Origin: Streptomyces sp. NBC_00193
GTDB lineage: Bacteria > Actinomycetota > Actinomycetes > Streptomycetales > Streptomycetaceae
Direction: 5' to 3'
Assembly (NCBI RefSeq): GCF_026342735.1
Contig: NZ_JAPEMM010000001.1
Span: 186,001-250,000, forward strand
Length of the DNA stretch: 64,000 nt
The position numbers and the translations under genes are program-made. Position 1 is the first letter of the stretch, and every line of letters starts with the position of its first letter. Below, in pieces: positions 24,121 to 34,500 of the stretch. The notes below the pieces were generated by a model. That model was not told where the DNA came from. It saw only the letters and a list, made by a program, of their open reading frames with translations, and ran no database searches.

Positions 24121-25419
24121 GTGAGCTCCGCACCGCCCCCCACACCCGTGTCGGTCGTCGGCCTCGGCGCCGACGGCTGGGGCGGGCTCACCGCCCCCGC
24201 CCGGGCCGCGCTGGCCGGGGCCGAGGTGCTGATCGGCGGGCCCCGGCAGCTGGACCTGCTCCCGCCCGCGGAGTGCGGGGGCACCCGCATCGCGTGGCCC
24301 AGCCCGCTGCGTCCGGCCGTGCCGAAGCTGATGGCCGAGCACGCGGGCCGCCGCATCGCGGTGCTGGCCAGCGGCGACCCGATGTTCTACGGGATCGGCC
24401 GCGCCCTGTCCGAGGAGCTCGGACCCGACACCCTGCACGTCGTCCCGCACCCCTCCTCCGTGTCCTACGCCTGCGCCCGCCTCGGCTGGCCGGTGGAGGA
24501 CACCGAGGTGGTCACGGTGGTCGGCCGTCCGGTGGCCCGGCTCGCGGCCGCGCTGTACGAGGGCCGCCGGGTGCTGGTGCTGAGCGCCGGAGCAGTGACC
24601 CCGAACGAGATCGCTGCTCTGCTTCGAGAGCGGGGCTTCGGCCCCAGCCGGATGCGCGTCCTGGAACAGCTCGGCTCCGAGCACGAGGACACGTACGAGG
24701 GCCTCGCCCAGAGCTGGGAGCACCCGCCCGGCGACCCCCTCAACGTCGTCGCCGTCGACTGCCGCCGCGACCCCCGCACCGAGGCCCCCCGGCTCGGCGC
24801 GACCCCCGGCCTGCCCGACACCGCCTACGAGCACGACGGCCAGCTCACCAAGCGCCACGTCCGCGCCGCCACCCTGTGCGCCCTCGCCCCCGCCCCCGGC
24901 GAACTCCTGTGGGACATCGGCGGCGGCTCCGGCTCCATCGGCATCGAGTGGATGCGCACGCACCCCTCCTGCCGGGCTGTGACCGTGGAGCGGGTGACGG
25001 AGCGGGCCGCGCGGATCACCCGTAACGCGGCCGCGCTCGGTGTACCCGGCCTGCGCGTGGTCACCGGCTCCGCACCCGACGCGCTCGCCGGACTGCCCGC
25101 CCCCGACGCGGTGTTCATCGGCGGCGGCCTGACCGCGCCGGGTCTGCTCGACGCGGCCTGGGAGGCGCTGGCCCCCGGCGGCCGGCTCGTGGTCAACACC
25201 GTCACCCTGGAGTCGGAGGCGGTCCTCGCCGACCGCTACCGCCGCCACGGCGGCGAACTGGTCAAACTGGCCGTCGCGCACGCCGTACCGGTCGGCGGTT
25301 TCACGGGCTGGCGCCAGGCGATGCCCGTCACCCAGTGGACGGTCACCAAGCCGCACCCGTCCCACCCGCAGCCCCAGCCCGACCAGCCCGACCCCGAAAT
25401 GGTGGATCAGACGATATGA
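24121..25419 (+). CDS. cobL: Precorrin-6Y C5,15-methyltransferase (decarboxylating)
   Basis: A 432-residue bifunctional enzyme that methylates precorrin-6B at C5 and C15 and decarboxylates the acetate side chain at C12. The N-terminal half is a tetrapyrrole methylase (CbiE-like: VVGLGADGW, GDPMFYGIG). The C-terminal half is a Rossmann methyltransferase (CbiT-like: WDIGGGSGSIGIEW, VTVERVTERAARI). The GTG at 24121 fits the fold; the frame is open further upstream but only through repeat sequence. It overlaps cobM by four bases (ATGA). Confidence 0.93.
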   Translation: MSSAPPPTPVSVVGLGADGWGGLTAPARAALAGAEVLIGGPRQLDLLPPAECGGTRIAWPSPLRPAVPKLMAEHAGRRIAVLASGDPMFYGIGRALSEELGPDTLHVVPHPSSVSYACARLGWPVEDTEVVTVVGRPVARLAAALYEGRRVLVLSAGAVTPNEIAALLRERGFGPSRMRVLEQLGSEHEDTYEGLAQSWEHPPGDPLNVVAVDCRRDPRTEAPRLGATPGLPDTAYEHDGQLTKRHVRAATLCALAPAPGELLWDIGGGSGSIGIEWMRTHPSCRAVTVERVTERAARITRNAAALGVPGLRVVTGSAPDALAGLPAPDAVFIGGGLTAPGLLDAAWEALAPGGRLVVNTVTLESEAVLADRYRRHGGELVKLAVAHAVPVGGFTGWRQAMPVTQWTVTKPHPSHPQPQPDQPDPEMVDQTI

Positions 25420-26165
25420 CCGTGTACTTCATCGGTGCGGGCCCCGGGGCCGCCGACCTGATCACGGTGCGCGGCGCCCGGACGCTGGCCGCCGCCCCCG
25501 TCTGCCTGTACGCGGGCAGCCTGGTCCCGCGCGAGCTGCTCGCCGAATGCCCGGCGGACGCCCGTCTCATCGACACCGCGCAGCTGAACCTGGACGAGAT
25601 CATCGCCGAGTGCGTACGCGCGCACGCGGCCGGCCAGGACGTGGCCCGGCTCCACTCCGGCGACCCGTCCGTCTTCAGCGCCGTCGCGGAGCAGATGCGG
25701 CGGCTCGACGCGGCCGGCATCCCGTACGAGGTCGTCCCCGGCGTCCCCGCCTTCGCCGCGGCGGCCGCCGCGCTGAAGCGGGAGCTGACCGTCCCCACCG
25801 TCGGCCAGACCGTGATCCTGACCCGGATCTCCCAGCAGGCCACGCCGATGCCTCCCGGCGAGGACCTCGCCACGCTGGGCCGCAGCGGAGCACTCCTCGT
25901 CCTCCACCTGGCCACCCGCTACGTGGACCGGGTCGTGGACGAACTCCTGCCGCACTACGGACCCGAGTGCCCGGCGGCGGTGGTCGCGATGGCCAGCCGC
26001 CCCGACGAGCTGATCCTGCGCGGGACGCTGGCCGACATCGCCGCCCAGGCGAAGGAGGCCGGGCTGGTCCGCACGGCCGTCATCCTGGTGGGCCGCACCC
26101 TGGGCGCCGAGCAGTTCCGCGACAGTCACCTGTACTCCGCCGAGCGCGACCGGCATGTCTGCTGA
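25416..26165 (+). CDS. cobM: Precorrin-4 C11-methyltransferase
   Basis: A 249-residue tetrapyrrole methylase that adds the C11 methyl group. Motifs are VYFIGAGPGAADLITVRG at the N-terminus, YAGSLVP, LHSGDPSVFSA and YEVVPGVPAF, all typical of CobM/CbiF. It overlaps cobL upstream (ATGA) and cobK downstream by 11 bases, so the three are one operon. Confidence 0.95.
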   Translation: MTVYFIGAGPGAADLITVRGARTLAAAPVCLYAGSLVPRELLAECPADARLIDTAQLNLDEIIAECVRAHAAGQDVARLHSGDPSVFSAVAEQMRRLDAAGIPYEVVPGVPAFAAAAAALKRELTVPTVGQTVILTRISQQATPMPPGEDLATLGRSGALLVLHLATRYVDRVVDELLPHYGPECPAAVVAMASRPDELILRGTLADIAAQAKEAGLVRTAVILVGRTLGAEQFRDSHLYSAERDRHVC

Positions 26166-26964
26166 TCCGACCAACCCTGGCGATCCGGCCTCCCCTGGTG
26201 ATCCCGCCGCCCCGGGTCCGCACGTCCTGATCCTCGGCGGCACCACCGAGGCCCGCCGCCTCGCGGAGGCGCTGGCCGCCGCCCCGGACTCCCCCCGGGT
26301 GACCACCTCCCTGGCCGGCCGGGTCGCCGCCCCGGTGCTCCCGCCCGGCGAGACCCGGATCGGCGGCTTCGGCGGACCGGACGGGCTGGCGGCCTGGACC
26401 AGCGCCCACGGGGTCACGCACCTGGTCGACGCCACGCACCCCTTCGCGGAGCGGATGAGCTTCAACGCGGCTGCCGCGGCCGCCCTTTCGGGCGTGCCGC
26501 TGCTCGCGCTGCGCCGCCCCGGCTGGACCCCGGGCCCCGGGGACGACTGGCACTTCGCGGACTCCCTCACCGAGGCGGCCGCCCTGCTGCCGGGCCTCGG
26601 CACCCGGGCCTTCCTGACCACCGGCCGGATGGGCCTGCACAGCTTCGCGCACCTCACGGAGCCCTGGTTCCTGGTGCGTTCGGTGGATCCGCCGGCCGCA
26701 CCCGCGCCGCCGCGCCTCGAAGTCCTGCTCGCCCGCGGCCCGTTCACCCTGGCCGACGAGCGCGAGCTCCTGACCCGCCACCGCATCGACCTCCTGGTCA
26801 CCAAGGACAGCGGCGGCTCGGCCACCGCCCCCAAACTCACGGCCGCCCGCGAGGCGGGCATCCCGGTCCTCGTCGTCCGCCGCCCGCCCGTGCCCGAGGG
26901 CGTCCCGCTGGCGGCCTCGGTCGCCGAAGCCCTGCACCGGCTGGGCTACGATCTGCCGCGTTGA
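26155..26964 (+). CDS. cobK: Precorrin-6A reductase
   Basis: A 269-residue NADPH-dependent reductase acting between CobG/CobJ/CobM products and CobL. Typical features are VLILGGTTEARRLAEAL near residue 24, the VDATHPFAERMS segment, and LLVTKDSGG near the C-terminus. The first 20 residues (a Pro/Gly/Asp stretch) precede the family's usual start and overlap the end of cobM, so the true start could be slightly further in. Confidence 0.92.
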   Translation: MSADPTNPGDPASPGDPAAPGPHVLILGGTTEARRLAEALAAAPDSPRVTTSLAGRVAAPVLPPGETRIGGFGGPDGLAAWTSAHGVTHLVDATHPFAERMSFNAAAAAALSGVPLLALRRPGWTPGPGDDWHFADSLTEAAALLPGLGTRAFLTTGRMGLHSFAHLTEPWFLVRSVDPPAAPAPPRLEVLLARGPFTLADERELLTRHRIDLLVTKDSGGSATAPKLTAAREAGIPVLVVRRPPVPEGVPLAASVAEALHRLGYDLPR

Positions 26965-26991
26965 TCGTGCACGCGTACGAAAGGGCAGGTC

Positions 26992-27423
26992 ATGAGAGCC
27001 GCCGGCAGAGTCTCCTCAGCGGTAACGGCCCTGCTGGTCGGCAGTCTGCTCGCGGGCGGCTGCTCGGGCGGCGGGCCGGCACGGAAACCGGCCGCGGTGC
27101 CGGCGACGACCGCCGCCGCAGAGCCGTCCGGCACGCCCCCGTCCGCCGGTACGCCCGCGCCGACCGGATCGCCGGCGAAGGCCCCCGCACCGTCCTCCTC
27201 CGTCACGAGCGCGGCCCCGGCGGCGGGGGCCTCCCGGCCGGCCCCCGGGACCGGCACCACGCGCACGCCGGGGGCGAAGCCGCGCGCCTCGTCGGTTCCG
27301 CAGAACCCCAACCGAGGCCCCACGCCGCCGCCCGCGCCTCCGCACACCCCCCGACTGGACTGGACTCCCCCGGTGGGGCCCCCGAGCCCGGTCATGACCG
27401 TGACCCTTCCGCCGGCCCGGTAG
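26992..27423 (+). CDS. Small proline-rich lipoprotein
   Basis: A 143-residue protein with a lipoprotein signal peptide. Its lipobox LLAGGC places the acylated cysteine at about position 24. The rest is a Pro/Ala/Thr/Ser-rich, probably disordered, chain without recognisable domain. A ribosome site (AAGGGCAGG) lies just before the ATG. It follows cobK by 27 bases and may be co-transcribed, but nothing links it to cobalamin. Confidence 0.7.
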   Translation: MRAAGRVSSAVTALLVGSLLAGGCSGGGPARKPAAVPATTAAAEPSGTPPSAGTPAPTGSPAKAPAPSSSVTSAAPAAGASRPAPGTGTTRTPGAKPRASSVPQNPNRGPTPPPAPPHTPRLDWTPPVGPPSPVMTVTLPPAR

Positions 27424-27431
27424 GAACCCGC

Positions 27432-27490
27432 GCGACGCGAAGGCCGGAGACGCGGAAGGCCGGAGACGCGGAGAGGCCGGAGACGCGAAA
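27432..27490. repeat. Short tandem repeat, about 16-bp unit
   Basis: Three to four imperfect copies of AAGGCCGGAGACGCGG between the lipoprotein stop and the terminator hairpin. Likely slippage-derived spacer. Confidence 0.7.
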
Positions 27491-27520
27491 AGGCCCGGGG
27501 CGGCGAACCACCCCGGGCCT
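27491..27520. terminator. Bidirectional terminator hairpin
   Basis: Perfect arms AGGCCCGGGG (27491-27500) and CCCCGGGCCT (27511-27520), with A residues before and a C-rich stretch after. It lies between convergent plus-strand cobK/lipoprotein and minus-strand cobIJ. Confidence 0.8.
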
Positions 27521-27551
27521 CCTCACGACCGCGCCGACGACGCGGTGCCGA

Positions 27552-29039
27552 TCAGCCGTAGCGGCGCGGCGTCCACGTCACGCGGGACCCGTCGGGCCGC
27601 TCGGTCACCTGGGTCTGGGAGGAGCCGATCAGCAGGATCGTCCGCATGTCCACCTCGGACGGCTCCAGATCGGCCAGCGTGACGATCCGGACCGACTGCT
27701 CCGGCCCGCCCACGTCGCGCGCGACGACCACCGGGGTCTGCGGTGCGCGCAGCTCCAGGAGCAGTTCGCGGGCCTGCGCCACCTGCCACGTCCGGCTGCG
27801 CGAGCCCGGGTTGTAAAGGGCGAGGACGAGATCGGCCGAGGCGGCCGCGCGCAGCCGCTCCGCGATGACCTCCCACGGCTTGAGCCGGTCGGAGAGGGAG
27901 ATGGTGGCGTAGTCGTGGCCGAGCGGGGCTCCGGCCGCGGCGGCCGCCGCGTTGGCGGCCGTCACCCCGGGCAGTACCCGTACGGGCACGTCCTCGTACT
28001 CGGGCTGCCCCGCGACCTCCAGGACGGCGGTGGCCATGGCGAAGACCCCGGGGTCGCCGCCGGAGACCACGGCCACCCGCTTGCCGCGCCGGGCCAGGTC
28101 GAGCGCGAACTCGGCGCGCTCCGACTCGACCTTGTTGTCCGAGCCGTGCCGGATCTGGCCCGGCTTGACCGGGACCCGGTCCAGGTAGGTCGTGTACCCG
28201 ACCAGCACCTCGGCGTCGGCCAGCACCCGCCGCGTCTCGGCGGTCAGCCACAGCGGCCCGGCCGGGCCGGTGCCGACCACGGCGACCTCTCCGGGCCCGG
28301 ACGGCACGCTGCCCGGGTTCCCGATCCGGCTGGGCAGCACGGCGACGGCGAAGTAGGGGACGGAGTCGGGGTCGGTGTCCGCCAGGAGGCCCGTCCGCTC
28401 GCCCGCCATCGTCGCGCGCTCCACGTAGCGCGCCTCGGCGAGCCGGCCGCTGTTCTCCATGGCCCGCCGTATGGCGGGGAAGGTGCGGCCGAGCTTCATC
28501 ACGACCGCCGAGTCGGTGGCGGCGAGGCGGGCCGTGAGCTCCTCCTCGGAGAGGGTGCCGGGCAGGATCGTCAGCACCTCCTCACCCTCGACGAGCGGGG
28601 TGCCGAGCCGGGCGGCGGCGGCGCTCACCGAGGTCACCCCGGGGATCACCTCGGTCTCGTACCGGTCCGAGAGCCGCTTGTGCATGTGCATGTACGAGCT
28701 GTAGAAGAGCGGGTCGCCCTCCGCGAGCACGGCGACGGTCCGGCCGGCGTCCAGGTGGACGGCGAGCCGGGCGGCGGAGGCCTCGTAGAACTCCTCCATC
28801 GCGCCCTGGTAGCCGCCGGGGTGGTCGGTGGTCTCGGTGGTGACCGGGTAGACCAGCGGCTCCTCGATGTGATCGGAGCGCAGGTGCTTCGCGGCGATGG
28901 AGCGGGCGATCGAGCGGCCGTGGCGGGCGGAGTGGTACGCGACCACGTCGGCCTCCGCGATCACCTCGACGGCGCGCAGCGTCATCAGCGAGGGGTCGCC
29001 GGGCCCGAGCCCCACTCCGTACAGGCGTCCGGTGCTCAT
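27552..29039 (-). CDS. cobIJ: Fused precorrin-2 C20-methyltransferase / precorrin-3B C17-methyltransferase
   Basis: A 495-residue fusion of two tetrapyrrole methylases. The N-terminal CobI part has [30 protein letters not shown] and the segment [12 protein letters not shown]. The C-terminal CobJ part begins near 246 with [10 protein letters not shown], contains [12 protein letters not shown] and [16 protein letters not shown], and ends with the [16 protein letters not shown] and [10 protein letters not shown] segments. The fusion is common in actinomycetes. Start ATG overlaps the cobH stop (ATGA), so cobG-cobH-cobIJ form an operon. Confidence 0.95.
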   Translation of the reverse strand: MSTGRLYGVGLGPGDPSLMTLRAVEVIAEADVVAYHSARHGRSIARSIAAKHLRSDHIEEPLVYPVTTETTDHPGGYQGAMEEFYEASAARLAVHLDAGRTVAVLAEGDPLFYSSYMHMHKRLSDRYETEVIPGVTSVSAAAARLGTPLVEGEEVLTILPGTLSEEELTARLAATDSAVVMKLGRTFPAIRRAMENSGRLAEARYVERATMAGERTGLLADTDPDSVPYFAVAVLPSRIGNPGSVPSGPGEVAVVGTGPAGPLWLTAETRRVLADAEVLVGYTTYLDRVPVKPGQIRHGSDNKVESERAEFALDLARRGKRVAVVSGGDPGVFAMATAVLEVAGQPEYEDVPVRVLPGVTAANAAAAAAGAPLGHDYATISLSDRLKPWEVIAERLRAAASADLVLALYNPGSRSRTWQVAQARELLLELRAPQTPVVVARDVGGPEQSVRIVTLADLEPSEVDMRTILLIGSSQTQVTERPDGSRVTWTPRRYG

Positions 29040-29683
29040 TCGGCCACGCTCGCGATGGCGTTGACGGCGGCCGCGGCCATGGCGCTGCCGCCGCGCCGGC
29101 CACGGACGATCAAGTGGTCGAGTGCGGAGGGGTGTTCGGCGAGGGCGTCCTTGGACTCGGCGGCGCCGATGAACCCGACGGGGACCCCGATGACCGCGGC
29201 GGGGCGCGGGGCGCCCTCCTCGATCATCTCCAGCAGCCGGAAGAGCGCGGTCGGAGCGTTCCCGACGGCGATCACCGAACCCTCCAACAGGCCCCGGTCC
29301 CGCCAGACTTCGAGGGCGGCGGCGCTGCGCGTCGTGCCCATCTTCGCGGCGAGCTCCGGCACGGCCGGGTCGGAGAGGGTGCAGATCACCTGGTTGTCGG
29401 CGGGCAGCCGCTTGCGGGTGACCCCGCTGGCGACCATCTGCACGTCGCACAGGATCGGCGCACCCGCCTCCAGGGCGGCGCGCGCCCGCAGGACGACCTC
29501 GGGCGAGTAGCCCAGGTCCCGGGTCAGGTCGGTCATGCCGCAGGCGTGAATCATGCGCACCGCGACCTGGGCGACCGAGGCGGGCAGCCCGGAAAGGTCC
29601 GCCTCGGCGCGGATCGTGGCAAAGGACTGGCGGTAGATCTCGGCGCCGTCCTTCTCGTACTCGAACACGGTGTACTCGCTCAT
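29036..29683 (-). CDS. cobH: Precorrin-8X methylmutase
   Basis: A 215-residue mutase that moves the C11 methyl to C12, giving hydrogenobyrinic acid. Recognised by [15 protein letters not shown] (with the conserved histidine), [14 protein letters not shown] and [13 protein letters not shown]. The ATG overlaps the cobG stop, and its stop overlaps the cobIJ start. Confidence 0.95.
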   Translation of the reverse strand: MSEYTVFEYEKDGAEIYRQSFATIRAEADLSGLPASVAQVAVRMIHACGMTDLTRDLGYSPEVVLRARAALEAGAPILCDVQMVASGVTRKRLPADNQVICTLSDPAVPELAAKMGTTRSAAALEVWRDRGLLEGSVIAVGNAPTALFRLLEMIEEGAPRPAAVIGVPVGFIGAAESKDALAEHPSALDHLIVRGRRGGSAMAAAAVNAIASVAE

Positions 29684-31032
29684 TTCTTCACTGCGTCTTC
29701 GGACACTCGGGGGTGGCTGCGCGCGTCGGCGACGGCCTGGGCAAGTTCGTGGGAGGGCACCGGACGGCCGTCGAGGCGGTACCCGTCGGGGGTGGCGACG
29801 AGGTCGACCCACGCGGTGCCGCGCGGATGCCCGCACCGGCGCTCGCATCCGGACCAGTGCACGGTCGCTCCGGCGGGCCCGGCCGGTGCCCCGCCTTCCG
29901 CGGCCACGACGGCCCGCGCGTCGGCGCGTACATCGGACAGTGCTTTGGCGCAACCCGGCCGCCCGGTACAGGCGGTGACGGACTCCCAGGGGCCGTCGGG
30001 CGCGACGGACAGGCCGGCGGCCACGAGCAGCGCGTATCCGTCGACCGGCTGCCGGGTGTTCGCGCGGGGCAGCACGATGCTCCGCCAGGGGGTGATCCGC
30101 AGCTCGCCGTCGCCGGTGGATCCGTCGGCACCCCCGCCGTCGCCCGCGACGCGCACCAGGAGCCGCCACTGGTCCGCGGTGAGCCGGCCGAGCGGGGGCA
30201 GGACGCACAGCGGCGTGCGGTCACCGGTGCCGGGGCCCCACGGCTTGGGCGGCGGGGCGTACGGCCAGGCGGCCTCGGGAACGAGGTCCGCCGCGATGCC
30301 GGCCGCCCCGAGCCGTGCCGCGAGCTCCGTGTCCTCCAGGGCGTGTACGGCGGGCAGTTCGGACACCCGCCAGGCGCGGGTGCCGGCGGCGTCCGCGGAG
30401 TCGAGGAAGTACTCGGCCGCGAGCAGCGCCGCCCGGGGTGCGTCGGCGGCGTCCACCTCCACGGCGCCCGGGGCCGCGCCGAGCCGGACCAGTGCCCGGC
30501 CGCGCGGTGCGCCGAGCAGGGTGACATCGGGGTCGAGCGCGGCGACGTCCCCGCGGCCGTCGTCGATGGCGAACAGGAACCGTCCGGACAGGGCCGTCGC
30601 GCGGGTGCTCGCGCACAGCAGCCGGTCCAATTCCCCTACCCAGGGGGTCACATGGGGCCGCTCGGAGCCCAGGAGCCCGGACAGCGGGGTCGCCACGATG
30701 TTCCGTACCCGCTCGTGGCCGGGGGCGGGCAGCAGTCCGGCCCCGTCCAGCAGCTCCGCCAGCCCCGCGCCGCATCCTTCGGCGAGCCCGCGCAGCTGCA
30801 CGTTCCCGCGCGAGGTGAGCTCCAGGTGCCCGTCCCCGAACCGGTCGGCGGCCAGCGCCAGCACCGAGGCCTGGCGGGCGGTGAGCAGACCCCCCGGGAT
30901 CCGGACCCGCGCCAGGTACCCGTCGTCGGCGGCATGCAGGCGCAGCGCGCCGGGGCAGGCGTCGCCGCGATCCCGTATGACGGGTTCGTCCCGCGCTTCG
31001 GCGGAGGGGGGCGTGGGCATGGCGGCGAGCAT
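29680..31032 (-). CDS. cobG: Precorrin-3B synthase (oxygen-dependent)
   Basis: An iron-sulfur monooxygenase of the nitrite/sulfite reductase family that makes precorrin-3B, marking the aerobic corrin pathway. Ligand cysteines are seen as ACTGRPGC (C-x5-C) and SGCERRC (C-x3-C), and the duplicated ferredoxin-like repeats [12 protein letters not shown] and [10 protein letters not shown] are present. The start is uncertain: ATGs at 31032 and 31020 are both possible, with no clear ribosome site for either, and the open frame extends to 31083. The stop overlaps cobH. Confidence 0.88.
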   Translation of the reverse strand: MLAAMPTPPSAEARDEPVIRDRGDACPGALRLHAADDGYLARVRIPGGLLTARQASVLALAADRFGDGHLELTSRGNVQLRGLAEGCGAGLAELLDGAGLLPAPGHERVRNIVATPLSGLLGSERPHVTPWVGELDRLLCASTRATALSGRFLFAIDDGRGDVAALDPDVTLLGAPRGRALVRLGAAPGAVEVDAADAPRAALLAAEYFLDSADAAGTRAWRVSELPAVHALEDTELAARLGAAGIAADLVPEAAWPYAPPPKPWGPGTGDRTPLCVLPPLGRLTADQWRLLVRVAGDGGGADGSTGDGELRITPWRSIVLPRANTRQPVDGYALLVAAGLSVAPDGPWESVTACTGRPGCAKALSDVRADARAVVAAEGGAPAGPAGATVHWSGCERRCGHPRGTAWVDLVATPDGYRLDGRPVPSHELAQAVADARSHPRVSEDAVKK

Positions 31033-31070
31033 ACCCACGATTCTGCGCCCACCCCCTGTGGCCCACACCA

Positions 31071-31291
31071 CCCGCCCTTCCACCGTTCCCCGGGCTCTGC
31101 CCGGACCCGTTGCCTCGTGCGGCGCCGTTGCCGGGGGCCAGCCCCCGGGCCCCCGCTCCTCAAACGCCGGAGGGGCTGGATTTCCGCCGGCGGCGGGGAC
31201 ATATCAGCCCCGCCGGCGTTTGAGGCGCGGGGTCTGGGGCGGAGCCCCAGGGCGGGTCCGGGCGCCGCCCGGGGAACGGTGGAAGGGCGGG
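31071..31291. repeat. Intergenic element with perfect 25-bp terminal inverted repeats
   Basis: Bases 31071-31095 and 31267-31291 are perfect 25-base inverted repeats (arm begins CCCGCCCTTCCACCG). Inside, a second inverted pair carries CTCAAACGCCGG and CCGGCGTTTGAGG. The left 109 bases are the reverse complement of copy 1 at 23875-23983. No transposase or coding potential is seen, so it looks like a small non-autonomous or hairpin-type repeat. Confidence 0.8.
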
Positions 31292-31369
31292 TCGGGGACT
31301 GCCCCGCAGGGTCCGCCCCGGGGAGCGGGGCCCCCGCTCCCGGCCGGGGACCCTGCCCCCTAGGATGAG

Positions 31370-31505
31370 TCCAAGGCGGCCAACAGGCCCGCCATCGCCG
31401 AGGACGGCGACATGGGAGGAAGCCCGGTGCGAATCCGGCGCGGTCCCGCCACTGTGAATCCGCGGCCCCGGCCCCGGATGAGTCAGGAACTCCCGTCGTC
31501 CTCAC
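31370..31505 (+). promoter_or_regulatory. Cobalamin riboswitch upstream of cobN
   Basis: The core GGAAGCCCGGTGCGAATCC and CGGTCCCGCCACTGTGA (B12 box region) are unmistakable, with a following GATGAGTCAGGAACTCC segment closing the aptamer. Just downstream, CGGGG...CCCCG (about 31510-31528) can pair next to the GAGGAAGG ribosome site of cobN, suggesting control of translation initiation by adenosylcobalamin. Aptamer edges are approximate. Confidence 0.93.
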
Positions 31506-31545
31506 TGCCCGGGGCGCGGAAACCCCGAGGAAGGCCTGCCGCCGC

Positions 31546-34500
31546 ATGATCCTGCTGCTGTCGACGTCCGACACCGATCTGCTCAGCGCCCGCGCAGCGA
31601 ACGCCGGGGACGCTCCCGTCCCGTACCGGTTCGCCAACCCCTCCCGCCTTCCCCTCGACGACCTCCCCGGTCTCCTCGACGGCGTCACCCTGGTCGTCGT
31701 ACGCCTCCTCGGCGGCCTCCGCGCCTGGCAGGACGGCCTCGACGTGCTCCTGGCCCCCGGCCAGACCCGCCCGGTGGTCGTGCTGACCGGTGAACAGGCC
31801 CCCGACGCCCAGCTGATGGAAGCCTCGACCGTCCCGATCGGCATCGCCGCCGAGGCGCACGGCTACCTCGCCCACGGCGGCCCGGCCAACCTGGAGCAGC
31901 TCGCCCGCTTCCTCTCCGACACCGTGCTGCTCACCGGCCACGGTTTCGAGCCCCCGGCGGCCTCCCCCACGTGGGGCCCGCTGGAGCGCACCCCGCAGCG
32001 CACCGAGGGCCCGCGGATCGCGGTGCTCTACTACCGCGCGCACCAGATGAGCGGCAACACCGCCTTCGTGCACACCCTCTCCGAGGCGATCGAGGCCCAC
32101 GGCGCCCAGGCGCTCCCCCTCTACGTCTCCTCCCTCCGCTCCCCGGAGCCGGAGCTGATCGAGCAGCTCGCGTCCGCCGACGCGATCGTCACCACGGTCC
32201 TCGCCGCCGGCGGCACCAAGCCCGCCACCGCCTCGGCCGGCGGTGACGACGAGTCCTGGGACGCCGGCGCGCTGGCCGCCCTCGGCGTGCCGATCCTGCA
32301 GGCCCTGTGCCTGACGGGCTCCCGGTCCGCCTGGGAGGCGAACGACGAGGGCCTGTCCCCGCTCGACGCCGCCACCCAGGTCGCCGTGCCGGAGTTCGAC
32401 GGCCGCCTGATCACCGTCCCGTTCTCCTTCAAGGAGCTGGACGAGGACGGGCTGCCCGCCTACGTCGCCGACGCCGAGCGGGCCGCCCGCGTGGCCGGCA
32501 TCGCCGTGCGCCACGCGCGCCTGCGCCACATCGAGCGCCGCGACAAGAAGATCGCCCTGGTCCTCTCCGCGTACCCCACCAAGCACTCCCGCATCGGCAA
32601 CGCGGTCGGCCTGGACACCCCGGCCAGCGCCGTGGAGCTGCTGCGCACGCTCATCGCGGGCGGGTACGACTTCGGTCCCGTCGAGGACGTCCCGGGCCTG
32701 GTCTCCGGCGACGGCGACGAGCTGATCCGCGCCCTGATCGAGGCCGGCGGCCACGACCAGGACTGGCTCACCGAGGAGCAGCTCGCCCGCAACCCGGTCC
32801 GCATCCCGGCGGCCGACTACAAGCGCTGGTTCGCCGAGCTCCCGGCCGATCTGCGCGAGAGCGTCAACGAGCACTGGGGCGAGGCGCCCGGCAGCATGTT
32901 CGTGGACCGCTCCGCGAATCCCGAGGGCGACATCGTGCTGGCCGCCCTGCGCCGCGGCAACCTCCTCATCCTCATCCAGCCGCCGCGCGGCTTCGGTGAG
33001 AACCCGATCGCGATCTACCACGACCCGGACCTGCCGCCATCGCACCACTACCTGGCCGCGTACCGCTGGATCCAGGCCCGCGCCGAGGACGGTGGTTTCG
33101 GCGCCGACGCGATGATCCACCTGGGCAAGCACGGCAACCTGGAGTGGCTGCCGGGCAAGAACGCCGGCCTGTCGGCGTCCTGCGCCCCCGACGCCGCACT
33201 CGGCGACCTGCCCCTCATCTACCCGTTCCTGGTCAACGACCCGGGCGAGGGCACCCAGGCCAAGCGCCGGGTGCACGCCACCCTGGTCGACCACCTGGTG
33301 CCGCCGATGGCGCGCGCGGAGTCGTACGGCGACATCGCGCGCCTGGAGCAGCACCTCGACGAGTACGCCCAGATCTCGGCGATGGACCCGGCGAAGCTGC
33401 CGGCCATCCGCGCGCAGATCTGGACCCTGATCCAGGCCGCGAAGCTGGACCACGACCTCGGTCTGGAGCAGCGCCCGGACGACGACGGCTTCGACGACTT
33501 CCTCCTGCACGTCGACGGCTGGCTGTGCGAGATCAAGGACGCCCAGATCCGCGACGGTCTGCACGTCCTGGGCGGCGCCCCGACCGGCGACGCCCGGGTC
33601 AACCTGGTCCTCGCCATCCTGCGCGCCCGCCAGATCTGGGGCGGTACGACGGCCCTGCCCGGTCTGCGCGAGGCGCTCGGGCTCGACGAGTCCGCGGCCA
33701 CCCGCACCACCGCCGACGAGGCGGAGGAGACGGCCCGCGGGCTGGTCCAGGCGATGGAGGACGCGAACTGGGCCCCGGAGGCGGTGGCTTCCGTGGCCGC
33801 CGGACACTCGGCGGAGGTGGCGGCCGTACTGGACTTCGCGGCCCGCGAGGTCGTCCCGCGCCTGGCCGGCACCACCGACGAGATCGCCCACGTGGTCAGC
33901 GCCCTGGACGGCGCGTTCGTCCCGGCGGGCCCGTCCGGCTCCCCGCTGCGCGGTCTGGTGAACGTGCTGCCGACCGGCCGCAACTTCTACTCGGTGGACC
34001 CGAAAGCCGTCCCCTCGCGCCTCGCGTGGGAGACCGGCCAGGCCCTCGCCGATTCCCTGCTGACCCGCTACCGCACGGACAACGGCGAATGGCCCGCGTC
34101 CGTCGGCCTGTCCCTGTGGGGCACGAGCGCGATGCGCACCTCGGGCGACGACGTGGCCGAGGCCATGGCGCTGCTCGGCGTCCGCCCGGTCTGGGACGAG
34201 GCCTCGCGCCGCGTCACCGGCCTGGAGCCGATCCCGCTCGCCGAGCTCGGCCGTCCGCGCATCGACGTGACCCTGCGCATCTCGGGCTTCTTCCGCGACG
34301 CGTTCCCGCACGTCATCGGCCTGCTGGACGATGCGGTACGGCTGGCGGCCTCGCTGGACGAGCCGGCCGAGGACAACTTCGTACGGGCCCACGCGCAGGC
34401 CGACCTGGCCGTGCACGGGGACGAGCGGCGGGCCACCACCCGCATCTTCGGCTCGCGCCCGGGCACGTACGGCGCGGGCATCCTGCAGCTGATCGACTCC

